A DNA stretch of 64,000 nucleotides from Cognatundibacterium aquatile (GTDB lineage: Bacteria > Pseudomonadota > Gammaproteobacteria > Burkholderiales > Burkholderiaceae_D), in assembly GCF_014699135.1 (NCBI RefSeq), contig NZ_JACOFT010000004.1, positions 302,979 through 366,978 of the forward strand. Direction: 5' to 3'. Positions 43,987 to 52,668 of this stretch are shown in pieces. Numbering within the stretch: the stretch's first letter is position 1; each line of letters starts with the position of its first letter. The notes below the pieces were generated by a model. That model ran no database searches, had not been told where the DNA came from, and worked only from the letters and a program-made list of their open reading frames with translations. The position numbers were made by a program, and so were the translations under genes.

Positions 43987-44645
43987 TGGATTTTTCAAAC
44001 ATAGACTGGGAAGATATCGCGCAGGCGACGCTTGATACCTTGACGATGACGGGTTTCTCTTTATTTTTTACCGTGCTGCTGGGTTTGCCTTTGGGTGTAT
44101 TGCTATTCCTTACCGGTAAAAATCAGCTGTTAGAGCAACGCGGTATTTATGCGTTGTTATCTTTTGTGGTGAATATTCTTCGCTCGGTTCCTTTCATTAT
44201 TTTGCTGATTGTCCTGATTCCGTTCACCTTGTTGCTGGTGGGTACATCACTGGGTGTGGCTGGCACTATCCCGCCGCTGGTCATCGGGACGACGCCTTTT
44301 TTTGCGCGTCTGGTAGAAAACGTTTTACGTGAAGTGGATCGCGGCATTATTGAAGCTTGTCAGGCGATGGGAGCGAAAACGCATCAGATCATTATTCACG
44401 CCTTGCTACCTGAAGCCTTGCCTGGCCTGTTGGCGGCGGGAACTGTAACGACAATCGCCTTGGTCTCGTATGCCGCGATGTCGGGTGTGATAGGCGGTGG
44501 TGGCCTTGGTGATCTGGCGCTGCGTTTTGGATATCAACGATTTCAGACGGACGTCATGGTCGTGACGGTAACGATACTGATAGTGCTGGTGCAGTTATTA
44601 CAATTCTTCGGAGACAAGTTGGTGTTGCGATTTACCCGTAAGTAA
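43986..44645 (+). CDS. metI: Methionine ABC transporter permease MetI
   Basis: Inner-membrane permease of 219 residues with five hydrophobic segments. Family signature stretches: VNILRSVPFIILLIVLIPFT, GTTPFFARLVENVLREVDRGIIEACQAMGA (the EAA loop contacting MetN) and SYAAMSGVIGGGGLGDLALRFGYQRF. It is translationally coupled to metN by a one-base-shared TGATG junction and is followed by metQ after 32 bases. Confidence 0.95.
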   Translation: MDFSNIDWEDIAQATLDTLTMTGFSLFFTVLLGLPLGVLLFLTGKNQLLEQRGIYALLSFVVNILRSVPFIILLIVLIPFTLLLVGTSLGVAGTIPPLVIGTTPFFARLVENVLREVDRGIIEACQAMGAKTHQIIIHALLPEALPGLLAAGTVTTIALVSYAAMSGVIGGGGLGDLALRFGYQRFQTDVMVVTVTILIVLVQLLQFFGDKLVLRFTRK

Positions 44646-44677
44646 TTTCATTTATATAAATTTAAGGATAATAAATT

Positions 44678-45490
44678 ATGGCTCTCTCTTTTAAACGTCA
44701 CTTAGCTAGCTTGTTGGCAAGCACTTTCAGCGCAGCAGCTTTGCTTGCTTCCGGCGCAGCATCTGCTGCCGATACCTTGACTATCGCAGCAACACCGGTT
44801 CCGCACGCGGAAATTCTTGAGTTTGTGAAGCCACTTCTGGCGAAAGAAGGTGTGGACTTAAAAATCAAAGTATTCACTGATTATGTTCAGCCTGCCGTTC
44901 AGGTCAACGAAAAACATCTGGATGGAAATTTCTTTTTGCATCAGCCCTATCTGAATGAATTTAAAAAGAGCCATAAAAATGATATCGAAGTGCCCGTCGC
45001 TAAAGTGCACGTTGAGCCATTCGCGGCTTATTCTTCTAAATACAAAAAAGTAGCGGATATTCCGAATGGTGCGACTGTCGCGATTCCAAATGACCCGTCA
45101 AATTCGGGGCGTGCTTTGTTGTTACTGGCTAAACAGGGACTGTTGAAATTAAAAGATCCAAGCAATATTTCTTCAACCAAAAAAGATATTATTGAGAATC
45201 CGAAAAATCTGAAATTCAAAGAACTGGAAGCGGCAACCTTGCCACGCGTTTTGAACCAGGTCGATCTGGCATTGATCAATACAAATTACGCTATCGAAGC
45301 AAAGCTGAATCCGGTGAAAGATTCTTTGTTCATTGAAGATGCCAATTCTCCGTATGCAAATTTGCTGGTGGCACGTGACGATAATAAAAGCAGCCCGGCA
45401 TTTAAAAAGCTGATTGCAGCTGTGAATTCTCCTGAAGTGAAGAAATTCATTGAAGAAAAATACAAAGGTGCTGTTGTTCCGGCATTCTGA
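44678..45490 (+). CDS. metQ: Methionine-binding protein MetQ
   Basis: Periplasmic methionine receptor of the NlpA family, 270 residues. The signal peptide ends around ASGAASAA; no lipobox Cys is present, so it is predicted soluble rather than a lipoprotein. Family stretches: ATPVPHAEILEFVKPLLAKEGVDLKI, NEKHLDGNFFLHQPYLNEF, AIPNDPSNSGRALLLLAKQGL and VDLALINTNYAIEA. Third gene of metNIQ with a shared terminator downstream. Confidence 0.95.
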   Translation: MALSFKRHLASLLASTFSAAALLASGAASAADTLTIAATPVPHAEILEFVKPLLAKEGVDLKIKVFTDYVQPAVQVNEKHLDGNFFLHQPYLNEFKKSHKNDIEVPVAKVHVEPFAAYSSKYKKVADIPNGATVAIPNDPSNSGRALLLLAKQGLLKLKDPSNISSTKKDIIENPKNLKFKELEAATLPRVLNQVDLALINTNYAIEAKLNPVKDSLFIEDANSPYANLLVARDDNKSSPAFKKLIAAVNSPEVKKFIEEKYKGAVVPAF

Positions 45491-45564
45491 TTTTTTGTCT
45501 CAGCTTCCTCGTTCACATGCTTAAATTGATTGGATTAGGGAGTTGAACGTGGCTAAAACAGGCG

Positions 45565-45597
45565 AAAAAAAAGCTACTCAGTGAGTAGCTTTTTTTG
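45565..45597. terminator. Bidirectional terminator between metQ and efp
   Basis: AGCTACTC (45572-45579) pairs with GAGTAGCT (45583-45590), with an A run before and a T run after. It lies between the converging metQ and efp genes and fits both. Confidence 0.92.
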
Positions 45598-45609
45598 ATT
45601 CTGATGAAA

Positions 45610-46185
45610 TCAGTTGCGAACGATACGTTTGTATTCGTTTGTGCGTGTATCGATCTCGATCACGTCATCCTGGCTGACGAACAGCGGCACTTGCACGGTA
45701 TGTTGATGCGCTTCGATCGCATTTTCGATCTTCGCTTCTTTCAATACGTTACCGGAAGTATTGCCTTTAACTGCAGGCTCAGAGTACACGACCTGACGTG
45801 CAATTGTTGTTGGCAATTCAACAGAGATCGCTTTGCCATCATAGAAAACAGCTTCGCATTCCATGCCGTCTTTCAGGTAATGCAATGCATCGCCCAGATT
45901 TTCTTCTTCGATTTCATACTGTTCGTAGTCAGCATCCATGAATACAAACAATGGATCAGCGAAGTAAGAATAAGTTACTGGCTTTTTGTCGAGGACAACA
46001 ACGTCAAATTTGTCATCGCCACGGAAAACACTTTCCTGTGGGCTGTTTGTCAGAAGATTTTTCATCTTCCATTTGTAGGTGAAGCCTGTGCGGCTTGAAC
46101 CGTTGACATCAGAGCGCAAGACGATCATAGGCTTGCTATCGACCATAATAATGTTGCCAACACGAATTTCTTTTGCAGGTTTCAT
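45610..46185 (-). CDS. efp: Elongation factor P, Arg32 type
   Basis: Translation factor that relieves ribosome stalling at polyproline, 191 residues in three OB-like domains. The tip of domain I reads VNGSSRTG with arginine at position 32. In this EF-P class that arginine is rhamnosylated by EarP rather than lysylated by EpmA. The earP gene lies 127 bases upstream on the same strand, which confirms the type. The C-terminal [17 protein letters not shown] is conserved. Confidence 0.97.
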   Translation of the reverse strand: MKPAKEIRVGNIIMVDSKPMIVLRSDVNGSSRTGFTYKWKMKNLLTNSPQESVFRGDDKFDVVVLDKKPVTYSYFADPLFVFMDADYEQYEIEEENLGDALHYLKDGMECEAVFYDGKAISVELPTTIARQVVYSEPAVKGNTSGNVLKEAKIENAIEAHQHTVQVPLFVSQDDVIEIDTRTNEYKRIVRN

Positions 46186-46311
46186 AGCGAATAATTATAA
46201 AAAGTAGGTTGCATAAAAATCATCTGTCGCCTACTGGCAGAACGCCCCGCAAGCCCGTTTGATTCAATTTGAAAAACACATTAAAAATTAACCGCGTATT
46301 TTACCTTATTT

Positions 46312-47493
46312 TTATTCATTATTTACACTTTGCTGATGAACTGTGTGAGCAAACTTCAGTAAATTTGATGTCATATCGCCATTGGCAATCAGTTGCTGCT
46401 GCCATTGCAATGCCAGATCAGTCATTTGTTGCATGTCTGTTGTCAATCCTTGCCACACGGTGTCCCACTGAATAGGGGGGGGCGTCACACCATTCCAGGC
46501 GAGCATCATCGCCGCAAGCTTGTTGCTATTAACTCCGTAACATTGCAAGAACGCGTTCAGCTTTACATGATGCAAATTTTCATCTTGCGGATAGATATGC
46601 CAGATAAATGGTTTGCCTGCCCATTGCGCACGGACAAACGAATCTTCTCCGCGGACAAAATTCAGATCGCACGCCCACAGCAGTTTGTCATAGTCAGGTT
46701 GCGGTACAAACGGCAGTACGCGTATGGTTAGTGCACCGATCGTGGTAACGCTGCCAGCTGTTGCGGGTTGGCCTGTGAACGCCTGAACCGCTTCCACAGC
46801 AACACCTTCCGGCACCAGGCAGGTGATGGGCGTTGCATTGTTTTTCCATGCATCAAACAAGGCGGCTGCCGGGGCATGTGGGTAGCAGAAAAGTGAAACC
46901 TTCAGCGAGTTAATTTCGTCTGTGGTTAATCCTAAGCCGGAGAGAAACGCAGCGATTGCCGCCGGGTCTGATATAAATTGCTGACGCTGCTGCTCTAATT
47001 CTGACTCTATCAGGAGTCCGCCGGTTTTGCTGTTAAATCCCGGGAAGAAAAAATATTTTGTGAGTGGCAGTGAACCGTGAGGCGATGACAGCGTATGGCA
47101 GCCTTCCACCCATGCTTCCGCACTTAAACCTTCCAGATTCAGCCATACTGCGCGAGGTCGGCGTTGCGCCATTGCCTGAATGTAGGCCGGGGGAATGTCG
47201 CAGGCAAAAAATTCAATGACGATGTCGCTGATATCTTCCGGCGTAAATGTACCGTTCTGGTTGCGCCAGTGATGCACGGTGACTCCGGCGATGTTCTGCG
47301 TATCGATATTCAGTTTTACGTCAGGACAAATCCGCTGAAAGCTGCGCAGATCATCTACCCACAAGTGGACGTTGATGTGATGTTCGCGCTCCAGTTGTCT
47401 TGCCAGACGCCAGCAGATACCGATGTCGCCGTAGTTGTCGACGACCTTGCAAAATAAGGTCAGGGATTTTAAGGATTGAACTTGTTCAGACAT
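46312..47493 (-). CDS. earP: EF-P arginine rhamnosyltransferase EarP
   Basis: Transfers rhamnose from dTDP-L-rhamnose onto Arg32 of EF-P. The 393-residue protein has the DUF2331 pattern: LFCKVVDNYGDIGICWRLARQLEREH at the N-terminus, with the Asp of the catalytic loop, NLEGLSAEAWVEGCH, and the donor-binding RGEDSFVRAQWAGKPFIWHIYPQ near residue 280. A GT-B fold is known for the family. It lies directly upstream of efp on the minus strand. The dTDP-rhamnose genes needed for the donor are not in this window. Confidence 0.95.
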   Translation of the reverse strand: MSEQVQSLKSLTLFCKVVDNYGDIGICWRLARQLEREHHINVHLWVDDLRSFQRICPDVKLNIDTQNIAGVTVHHWRNQNGTFTPEDISDIVIEFFACDIPPAYIQAMAQRRPRAVWLNLEGLSAEAWVEGCHTLSSPHGSLPLTKYFFFPGFNSKTGGLLIESELEQQRQQFISDPAAIAAFLSGLGLTTDEINSLKVSLFCYPHAPAAALFDAWKNNATPITCLVPEGVAVEAVQAFTGQPATAGSVTTIGALTIRVLPFVPQPDYDKLLWACDLNFVRGEDSFVRAQWAGKPFIWHIYPQDENLHHVKLNAFLQCYGVNSNKLAAMMLAWNGVTPPPIQWDTVWQGLTTDMQQMTDLALQWQQQLIANGDMTSNLLKFAHTVHQQSVNNE

Positions 47494-47550
47494 GAAAAAA
47501 TCAGTAACGTTGTTGAAGCCGTGCTGAGGGCCAGATGCGGCTTCTCGATA

Positions 47551-48336
47551 TTATCGGTAATTGTTTTTCCACTCGCGCAAGGCGGCAAAAGTGGAAGCAT
47601 CATCTTGATGTGCAGATATTTTTCCTGCACTTAGCAGTCGTGCAATAACAGCAGGTTCGCGGCTGCGCAAAAATGGATTGCTGTGCTTTTCCAGTCCTAT
47701 CTGTCCCGGCACTGTCGGTATGCCTTCATCTCTTTTGCGTTGCTCGCGGAGTAAACGTTCTGCGATGGCCTGATTATCGGGTTCAACTTCTTTGGCAAAG
47801 CGCAAATTAGACAGTGTGTATTCATGCGCGCAATAGATCGCCGTATCGTCGGGCAGGGCAGCAAGTTTATCAAGTGAAGACAACATTTGTACGGGCGTTC
47901 CTTCAAACACTCGCCCGCAACCACCGGCGAAGAGCGTATCGCCGGAAAATAACCAGTGCTGCGCTGACGCAAAATAGGCGATATGCCCCAGCGTGTGACC
48001 CGGCACCGCGATCACTTGCAGCGCCCAGCGCATCTCAGGGATATCAACGATGTCGCCTTCTGCTAAGGGATGGCTGACCGCCTGAATACCATCATTTGCA
48101 GGGCCATATACTGGCACGTTAAAGTGCTGCAATAACGCCGGAACGCCGCCGATATGATCACTATGATGATGCGTCAGTAAAATGGCTGACAATGTCAGTT
48201 GATGTGTTTCAAGCGTCTTTAAGATAGGGGCCGCATCTCCGGGGTCTACGACTGCCGCATGTTTGCCGTCGTGGATGACCCACAGATAATTGTCGTCAAA
48301 AGCGGGCACAGTCAATATACTCAGAGAATTCGTCAT
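47551..48336 (-). CDS. gloB: Hydroxyacylglutathione hydrolase (glyoxalase II)
   Basis: Hydrolyses S-lactoylglutathione in methylglyoxal detoxification. The metallo-beta-lactamase fold carries the dimetal motif [11 protein letters not shown] (about residues 55-65), then [25 protein letters not shown] and the substrate-binding [14 protein letters not shown], with a C-terminal helical domain. It could start at 48342 (MSM) or 48336 (MTNS); I give the second, which fits the family start. Its start lies only eight bases from that of the divergent methyltransferase. Confidence 0.95.
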   Translation of the reverse strand: MTNSLSILTVPAFDDNYLWVIHDGKHAAVVDPGDAAPILKTLETHQLTLSAILLTHHHSDHIGGVPALLQHFNVPVYGPANDGIQAVSHPLAEGDIVDIPEMRWALQVIAVPGHTLGHIAYFASAQHWLFSGDTLFAGGCGRVFEGTPVQMLSSLDKLAALPDDTAIYCAHEYTLSNLRFAKEVEPDNQAIAERLLREQRKRDEGIPTVPGQIGLEKHSNPFLRSREPAVIARLLSAGKISAHQDDASTFAALREWKNNYR

Positions 48337-48344
48337 AGACACGT

Positions 48345-49106
48345 ATGGAAGCTGTGGAAAAGAACATTATAGACCTCGATACCTGGCTGGAGTTACCTGC
48401 GGGACGGTATATTCGCGACTGGGAAGAAGCCTTGTTGGCGAAGATCACAGTTGATATATTCGGTTTTAATGCATTGCAGATCGGCTTGCCGCAGATTAAC
48501 GCACTGGCGGCGAGTCGTATGCCGCATCGATGGTGTTCAAATCCGGATTTGACGAATCTGACGGAAGAAAATGCGAGCCGGGTCGTGGTGACGCATGATT
48601 TTTCTGAACTGCCTTTTGAAACGCAGAGCATAGACCTGATAGTGTTGCCGCATGTACTGGAATTTGCTGCGGAGCCGCATCAGATGTTGCGCGAAGTAGA
48701 ACGGGTGTTGATTCCTGAAGGCAGGTTGATCGTGACGGGTTTCAATCAGACCAGTTTGTGGGGCGCAAGACAATTTGTCGGGCGTCTGAATAAAAACTAT
48801 TATCTGCCGCATGAAGGCGAGTTCATCAGCCCGGCCCGTTTGAAAGACTGGCTGAAATTGTTAAATATGGAAATCGGACAAGTGCATTTCGGCTGTTACG
48901 CACCGTCTTGTCATACTGAAAAATGGTTGCATCGTTTTCAATTCATGGAAAAAGCCGGACAACGATGGTGGCCGTATTTCGGCTCAGTCTACGTCATGCA
49001 GGCAATTAAACGGGTGCGTGGCATGCGCATGATAGGGCCTGCATTGAAGCAGAAGCGTGTTGTACGCGGTGCCGCCATTCCGGTCGCAAATAAAGCAAAA
49101 AAATAA
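48345..49106 (+). CDS. Class I SAM-dependent methyltransferase
   Basis: A 253-residue methyltransferase of the group commonly encoded between gloB and rnhA. The SAM motifs are weak but present: [16 protein letters not shown] in the place of motif I, then [46 protein letters not shown], the typical motif II-III stretch. The substrate is unknown. The start is ATG at 48345, or possibly GTG at 48354 with GGAAG before it. It is divergent from gloB with almost no spacer and is followed two bases later by rnhA. Confidence 0.85.
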   Translation: MEAVEKNIIDLDTWLELPAGRYIRDWEEALLAKITVDIFGFNALQIGLPQINALAASRMPHRWCSNPDLTNLTEENASRVVVTHDFSELPFETQSIDLIVLPHVLEFAAEPHQMLREVERVLIPEGRLIVTGFNQTSLWGARQFVGRLNKNYYLPHEGEFISPARLKDWLKLLNMEIGQVHFGCYAPSCHTEKWLHRFQFMEKAGQRWWPYFGSVYVMQAIKRVRGMRMIGPALKQKRVVRGAAIPVANKAKK

Positions 49107-49108
49107 AT

Positions 49109-49555
49109 ATGGATAAGATAGAAATTTATACAGATGGTGCTTGTAAGGGAAATCCCGGTGTCGGTGGTTGGGGCGCTTTGTTGGTTGCAGGAACGAAAGA
49201 AAAAGAGTTATTCGGCGGCGAACGGGAAACCACTAATAACCGCATGGAGTTAATGGCGGTGATCCGCGCGCTGGGTGCGCTGAAACGACCATGTCATATC
49301 GTTTTGCATACCGATAGTCAGTATGTGTTGAAGGGAATTACAGAGTGGATTACTGGCTGGAAAGCCAAAGGCTGGAAAACGGCGTCGAAGGCTCCGGTCA
49401 AGAATGTCGATCTCTGGCAGGAACTTGATGCAGCACAGTTGACGCATCAGATTGAATGGCGCTGGGTACGTGGACATACCGGTCACCCCGGCAATGAACG
49501 CGCTGATCAGTTAGCCAATCGCGGCGTTGATCTGGTCTTGTCTGGCGGGGCTTGA
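49109..49555 (+). CDS. rnhA: Ribonuclease HI
   Basis: Degrades the RNA strand of RNA-DNA hybrids. The 148-residue enzyme has all catalytic residues: Asp9 in [11 protein letters not shown], Glu47 in NRMELMAV, Asp69 in HTDSQYV, His123 in RGHTGHPGN and Asp133 in ERADQLAN. The basic handle region ([14 protein letters not shown]) is present, as in E. coli RNase HI. dnaQ, the common next gene, is absent here; a CAT-like gene on the other strand follows. Confidence 0.96.
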   Translation: MDKIEIYTDGACKGNPGVGGWGALLVAGTKEKELFGGERETTNNRMELMAVIRALGALKRPCHIVLHTDSQYVLKGITEWITGWKAKGWKTASKAPVKNVDLWQELDAAQLTHQIEWRWVRGHTGHPGNERADQLANRGVDLVLSGGA

Positions 49556-49611
49556 GGGCATTGCGTTCCATCCATTCCCATTCCTGATGTGCCGTGTTGA
49601 CGCTGGTGCTG

Positions 49612-49642
49612 GCGGGTACTGGCTTGTGCCTTGCCAGCCCGC
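49612..49642. other. Hairpin between rnhA and CAT-like gene
   Basis: GCGGG plus CTGGC (49612-49623, two-base bulge) pair with GCCAG plus CCCGC (49633-49642). There is no T run, so it is a poor intrinsic terminator; it lies between converging genes. Confidence 0.4.
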
Positions 49643-49672
49643 ATGGAATATAGGCTGTGAGGCATGCCAGAA

Positions 49673-50314
49673 TTATGCTTCTGGTAGTTCGCTCATGCCC
49701 TGTTGCAACCGGCTCAGAAATTGATGGATGTGGTAAGCATCAACCAGTCCGTGATGAACGAAGCTGGCGACAGGTAACTGCATTTTTCCATCTTGCAGAT
49801 GACATTTTCCTGCTGATATTTTCGGTACGCTATCCATGCCATCATGACGGCGTGCATGCGTGATACCCGTAAAATTAATCCACGGCATCGCAGAAAAGTG
49901 AATCGCGTCGTTGCGTTTGCATTCATCGGTAAAGCACAGACCTGTGCCATTTTTTACTTTGTCCATCGCGCTGTTCGCATCTGTTGAAAATACGGAAAAA
50001 TCCTCGTGAAACTGTATCGGGCAAAAGCCAAAGGTGTTATCTGCGCGGCTGATGGTGGCATTCGCGTGTATCCGTGCATATTCAATGACTTGCCCGTCTT
50101 CGATGCGATAGCGCATTGCTTCTGTATCGTTAATTGCCTGTAAAACGCGATGCAGATAAAACAGAAAGAAAGATGTTTTGGTTTGCTTGCAATATTGATA
50201 GGCGGCGTCACAGTCTATATTGGCGACGATGCCGTGAAATGGTTCGTCGCATTGGGAAAAGAAAGCGAAGTGTTCGCGTCGGTTCCAGCTTGTCAGATCA
50301 ATGACTTTTTTCAT
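49673..50314 (-). CDS. Chloramphenicol acetyltransferase-like protein (CatA family)
   Basis: A 213-residue protein of the CAT fold. The catalytic stretch is FVHHGLVDAYHIHQFL with His188 as the base and Asp192, matching the HHxxxDG(F/Y)H signature of type A CATs except that Gly is replaced by Ala. Other family stretches are IDLTSWNRREHFAFF at the N-terminus, FFLFYLHRVLQAIN and PWINFTGITHARR. Resistance is possible but unproven, as many chromosomal relatives have no known substrate. It has its own place between two terminator-like hairpins. Confidence 0.85.
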   Translation of the reverse strand: MKKVIDLTSWNRREHFAFFSQCDEPFHGIVANIDCDAAYQYCKQTKTSFFLFYLHRVLQAINDTEAMRYRIEDGQVIEYARIHANATISRADNTFGFCPIQFHEDFSVFSTDANSAMDKVKNGTGLCFTDECKRNDAIHFSAMPWINFTGITHARRHDGMDSVPKISAGKCHLQDGKMQLPVASFVHHGLVDAYHIHQFLSRLQQGMSELPEA

Positions 50315-50328
50315 ACGGATGTCGATAT

Positions 50329-50357
50329 AAAAACAGGGATAGAAAATTCTATCCCTG
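50329..50357 (-). terminator. Terminator after transaldolase gene
   Basis: CAGGGATAGA (50334-50343) pairs with TCTATCCCTG (50348-50357). On the minus strand the stem is followed by TTTTT (50333-50329), about 110 bases after the tal stop and just before the CAT-like gene start. Confidence 0.85.
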
Positions 50358-50467
50358 CGATGGCTTTGTTGCTGTGCTGTAGATCAAAAATGAACAACAG
50401 CGCTACCGCAATTGTTCAGCCGTTGTGCGTGCAATACGATTGAATACGCTGGCGTGTTCAGTGACAC

Positions 50468-51403
50468 TTATTTTAGCGCTGCAATCATTTGTTCCAGCTT
50501 TACCGTATCTGCGCAGAATGCACGTATGCCTTCCGCCAGTTTTTCGGTTGCCATCGCGTCTTCGTTAAGTTGGAAGCGGAATATTTTTTCATTCATACCG
50601 ATTTTTTCCAGATCAGAAGAGGCTGCCACTTCTGCGCTCAGCTTTTGTGTGATTACTGAGTTGGTATCAGCAAGCTTTTGCAGTAAATCCGGGCTGATCG
50701 TCAGTAAGTCGCAACCCGCCAGTTCGAGAATTTGCGAGGTGTTGCGGAAGCTGGCACCCATGACTTCGGTTTTGTAGCCAAATTTGCGATAGTAAGTGTA
50801 GATTTTTTTGACGGATAACACGCCTGGATCATCGGCGCCAAAAATTTCCTGACCGGTTTTTGCTTTGTACCAGTCGTAGATACGCCCGACAAATGGTGAA
50901 ATCAGTTGCGCGCCAGCTTCTGCACAGGCAATCGCTTGTGCCAGTGAGAACAGCAGGGTCATATTACAGTGGATGCCATCTTTCTCGAGTATTTCTGCGG
51001 CGCGTATGCCTTCCCAGGTCGAGGCAATTTTAATCAGTACGCGTTCGCGTGATACGCCAGCGGCTTCATACATCGCGATCAACTGGCGGCCTTTAGCGAC
51101 GGTTGCTTCGGTGTCAAAAGAGAGGCGGGCATCGGTTTCAGTTGAAACACGACCAGGAATTTCGTTCAGAATTTGCTGGCCGAAGGCGATCAGCAGATGA
51201 TCGATCGTCTCATCGATGGACTTGCCCGCAGTATCTTTGACTGCTTTTTCCAGCAAGTGTTTATATTCTGTTTTTTGAACAGCCTTCAGAATCAGCGATG
51301 GATTCGTGGTGGCATCGCGCGGTGTGTAGGCCTTGATTGCCTGAAAATCGCCGGTATCGGCAACGACAGTCGTATATTGCTTCAGTTGTTCTAATTGATT
51401 CAT
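50468..51403 (-). CDS. tal: Transaldolase (TalB type)
   Basis: Pentose phosphate enzyme moving a dihydroxyacetone unit between sugar phosphates, 311 residues, class I Schiff-base type. The catalytic lysine is Lys125 in [12 protein letters not shown]; other family stretches are [16 protein letters not shown] at the N-terminus, [15 protein letters not shown] and [14 protein letters not shown]. It is complete. It starts 22 bases after selD on the same strand, so the two may be co-transcribed, an unusual pairing. Confidence 0.96.
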   Translation of the reverse strand: MNQLEQLKQYTTVVADTGDFQAIKAYTPRDATTNPSLILKAVQKTEYKHLLEKAVKDTAGKSIDETIDHLLIAFGQQILNEIPGRVSTETDARLSFDTEATVAKGRQLIAMYEAAGVSRERVLIKIASTWEGIRAAEILEKDGIHCNMTLLFSLAQAIACAEAGAQLISPFVGRIYDWYKAKTGQEIFGADDPGVLSVKKIYTYYRKFGYKTEVMGASFRNTSQILELAGCDLLTISPDLLQKLADTNSVITQKLSAEVAASSDLEKIGMNEKIFRFQLNEDAMATEKLAEGIRAFCADTVKLEQMIAALK

Positions 51404-51425
51404 ATCTTCGGGCTATTCAAAAAAA

Positions 51426-52484
51426 TCAGGGGTTAACTTCAACTGCAGGTAAGCCTGCAACAATATCACCAATGACGGCCGCTTCAAAGAAGCCACCTTC
51501 ACGGAAAATCGTTAAAACAGCGTCTGTTGCTGACGCATCACAGGAAACTAATAATCCGCCGGAGGTCTGCGGATCGGTCAGCAATGCCTGTTGCGCAGCG
51601 CTGATGCCAGCATTCAGTCTGACCTTATTTCCGTAGGCTGCCCAGTTTCTGGCGGAGGCGCCAGTGATAAAACCCTCAGTTGCGAGCTGCTCTACTTTGT
51701 CCAGCAAAGGAATGTCCTGCATGCTGAGTCTGGCAGTGACATTGGCGCCGCGGCAGACTTCTAATAAATGCCCGAGCAGACCGAAGCCGGTGACATCTGT
51801 CATCGCGTGTACGCCGTCGAGTTGGGATAGCTGTTGTCCCGGGCGATTCAGCTTGGTCGTGCTGTTGATCATGCTGGCGTAACCTGCGTCATCCAGCGCT
51901 TGTTTTTTGAGCGCGGCAGACAAGATGCCTACGCCAAGAGGTTTGCCAAGGATGAGTTTGTCGCCAGCTTTGGCATCCGCATTGCGTTTCACTTTTGATG
52001 GATGTATCAGGCCCATGACGACCAGACCATAAATCGGCTCAACCGAATCTATCGTATGGCCGCCTGCAATCGGAATGCCGGCTTCGGCGCAAATGGATTC
52101 TCCACCCTGAATAATTTTTCCTATGACATCAAGCGGCAGTTGATTGACCGGCATGCCTACCAGTGCCAGCGCCATGATGGGCGTGCCACCCATGGCATAG
52201 ACATCGGAAATAGCATTGGTGGCGGCAATGCGGCCGAAATCGAATGGATCATCGACGATGGGCATAAAAAAATCAGTGGTGGCGATCAACGCCTGCTCGT
52301 CATTGAGTTTATACACCGCAGCATCATCGGCCGTTTCTATGCCGACCATTAAAGCGGGCGGCACTGGAAAACCACTGGATTTTTTGAGAATTTCAGCGAG
52401 AACGCCGGGAGCGATTTTGCAGCCACAACCGCCACCATGGGAAAACGATGTCAGGCGAACAGCAGGTTCAATGTTGGTGGTCAT
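51426..52484 (-). CDS. selD: Selenide, water dikinase SelD (Cys type)
   Basis: Makes selenophosphate from selenide and ATP, the selenium donor for selenocysteine and for 2-selenouridine in tRNA. The 352-residue protein opens with TSFSHGGGCGCKIAPGVL, where Cys20 and Lys23 correspond to the essential Cys17 and Lys20 of the E. coli enzyme. Further conserved blocks: DDAAVYKLNDEQALIATTDFFMPIVDDPFDFGRIAATNAISDVYAMGG and VTGFGLLGHLLE. No selA, selB or mnmH is in the window, and the formate dehydrogenase here uses Cys, so its selenium customer lies elsewhere. Confidence 0.96.
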   Translation of the reverse strand: MTTNIEPAVRLTSFSHGGGCGCKIAPGVLAEILKKSSGFPVPPALMVGIETADDAAVYKLNDEQALIATTDFFMPIVDDPFDFGRIAATNAISDVYAMGGTPIMALALVGMPVNQLPLDVIGKIIQGGESICAEAGIPIAGGHTIDSVEPIYGLVVMGLIHPSKVKRNADAKAGDKLILGKPLGVGILSAALKKQALDDAGYASMINSTTKLNRPGQQLSQLDGVHAMTDVTGFGLLGHLLEVCRGANVTARLSMQDIPLLDKVEQLATEGFITGASARNWAAYGNKVRLNAGISAAQQALLTDPQTSGGLLVSCDASATDAVLTIFREGGFFEAAVIGDIVAGLPAVEVNP

Positions 52485-52542
52485 AGATCATCAGGAGAGT
52501 GCGTTCATCAAGCTGATGATTATACGCCGGGGACGCCAGTAT

Positions 52543-52575
52543 AAAAAAAGCGACCACCGTAGTGATCGCTTTTTT
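52543..52575 (-). terminator. Terminator after DEAD-box helicase gene
   Basis: On the minus strand GCGATCAC and GTGGTCGC form a stem with one G-U pair around a four-base loop, followed by a run of seven T. It lies about 95 bases after the helicase stop. Confidence 0.85.
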
Positions 52576-52668
52576 GTGATATTGCTTATCTGGCAAAAGC
52601 TATATCGACGTACTATGCAGCAGAATGAAGCCGCACCACCCGTTGTTCAGCTCCGTGCCAGCAGGCGA

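Noticed and set aside
45595..46098. 167-codon plus-strand open frame across efp
   Set aside because: Exact antisense of the EF-P gene, whose identity is certain.
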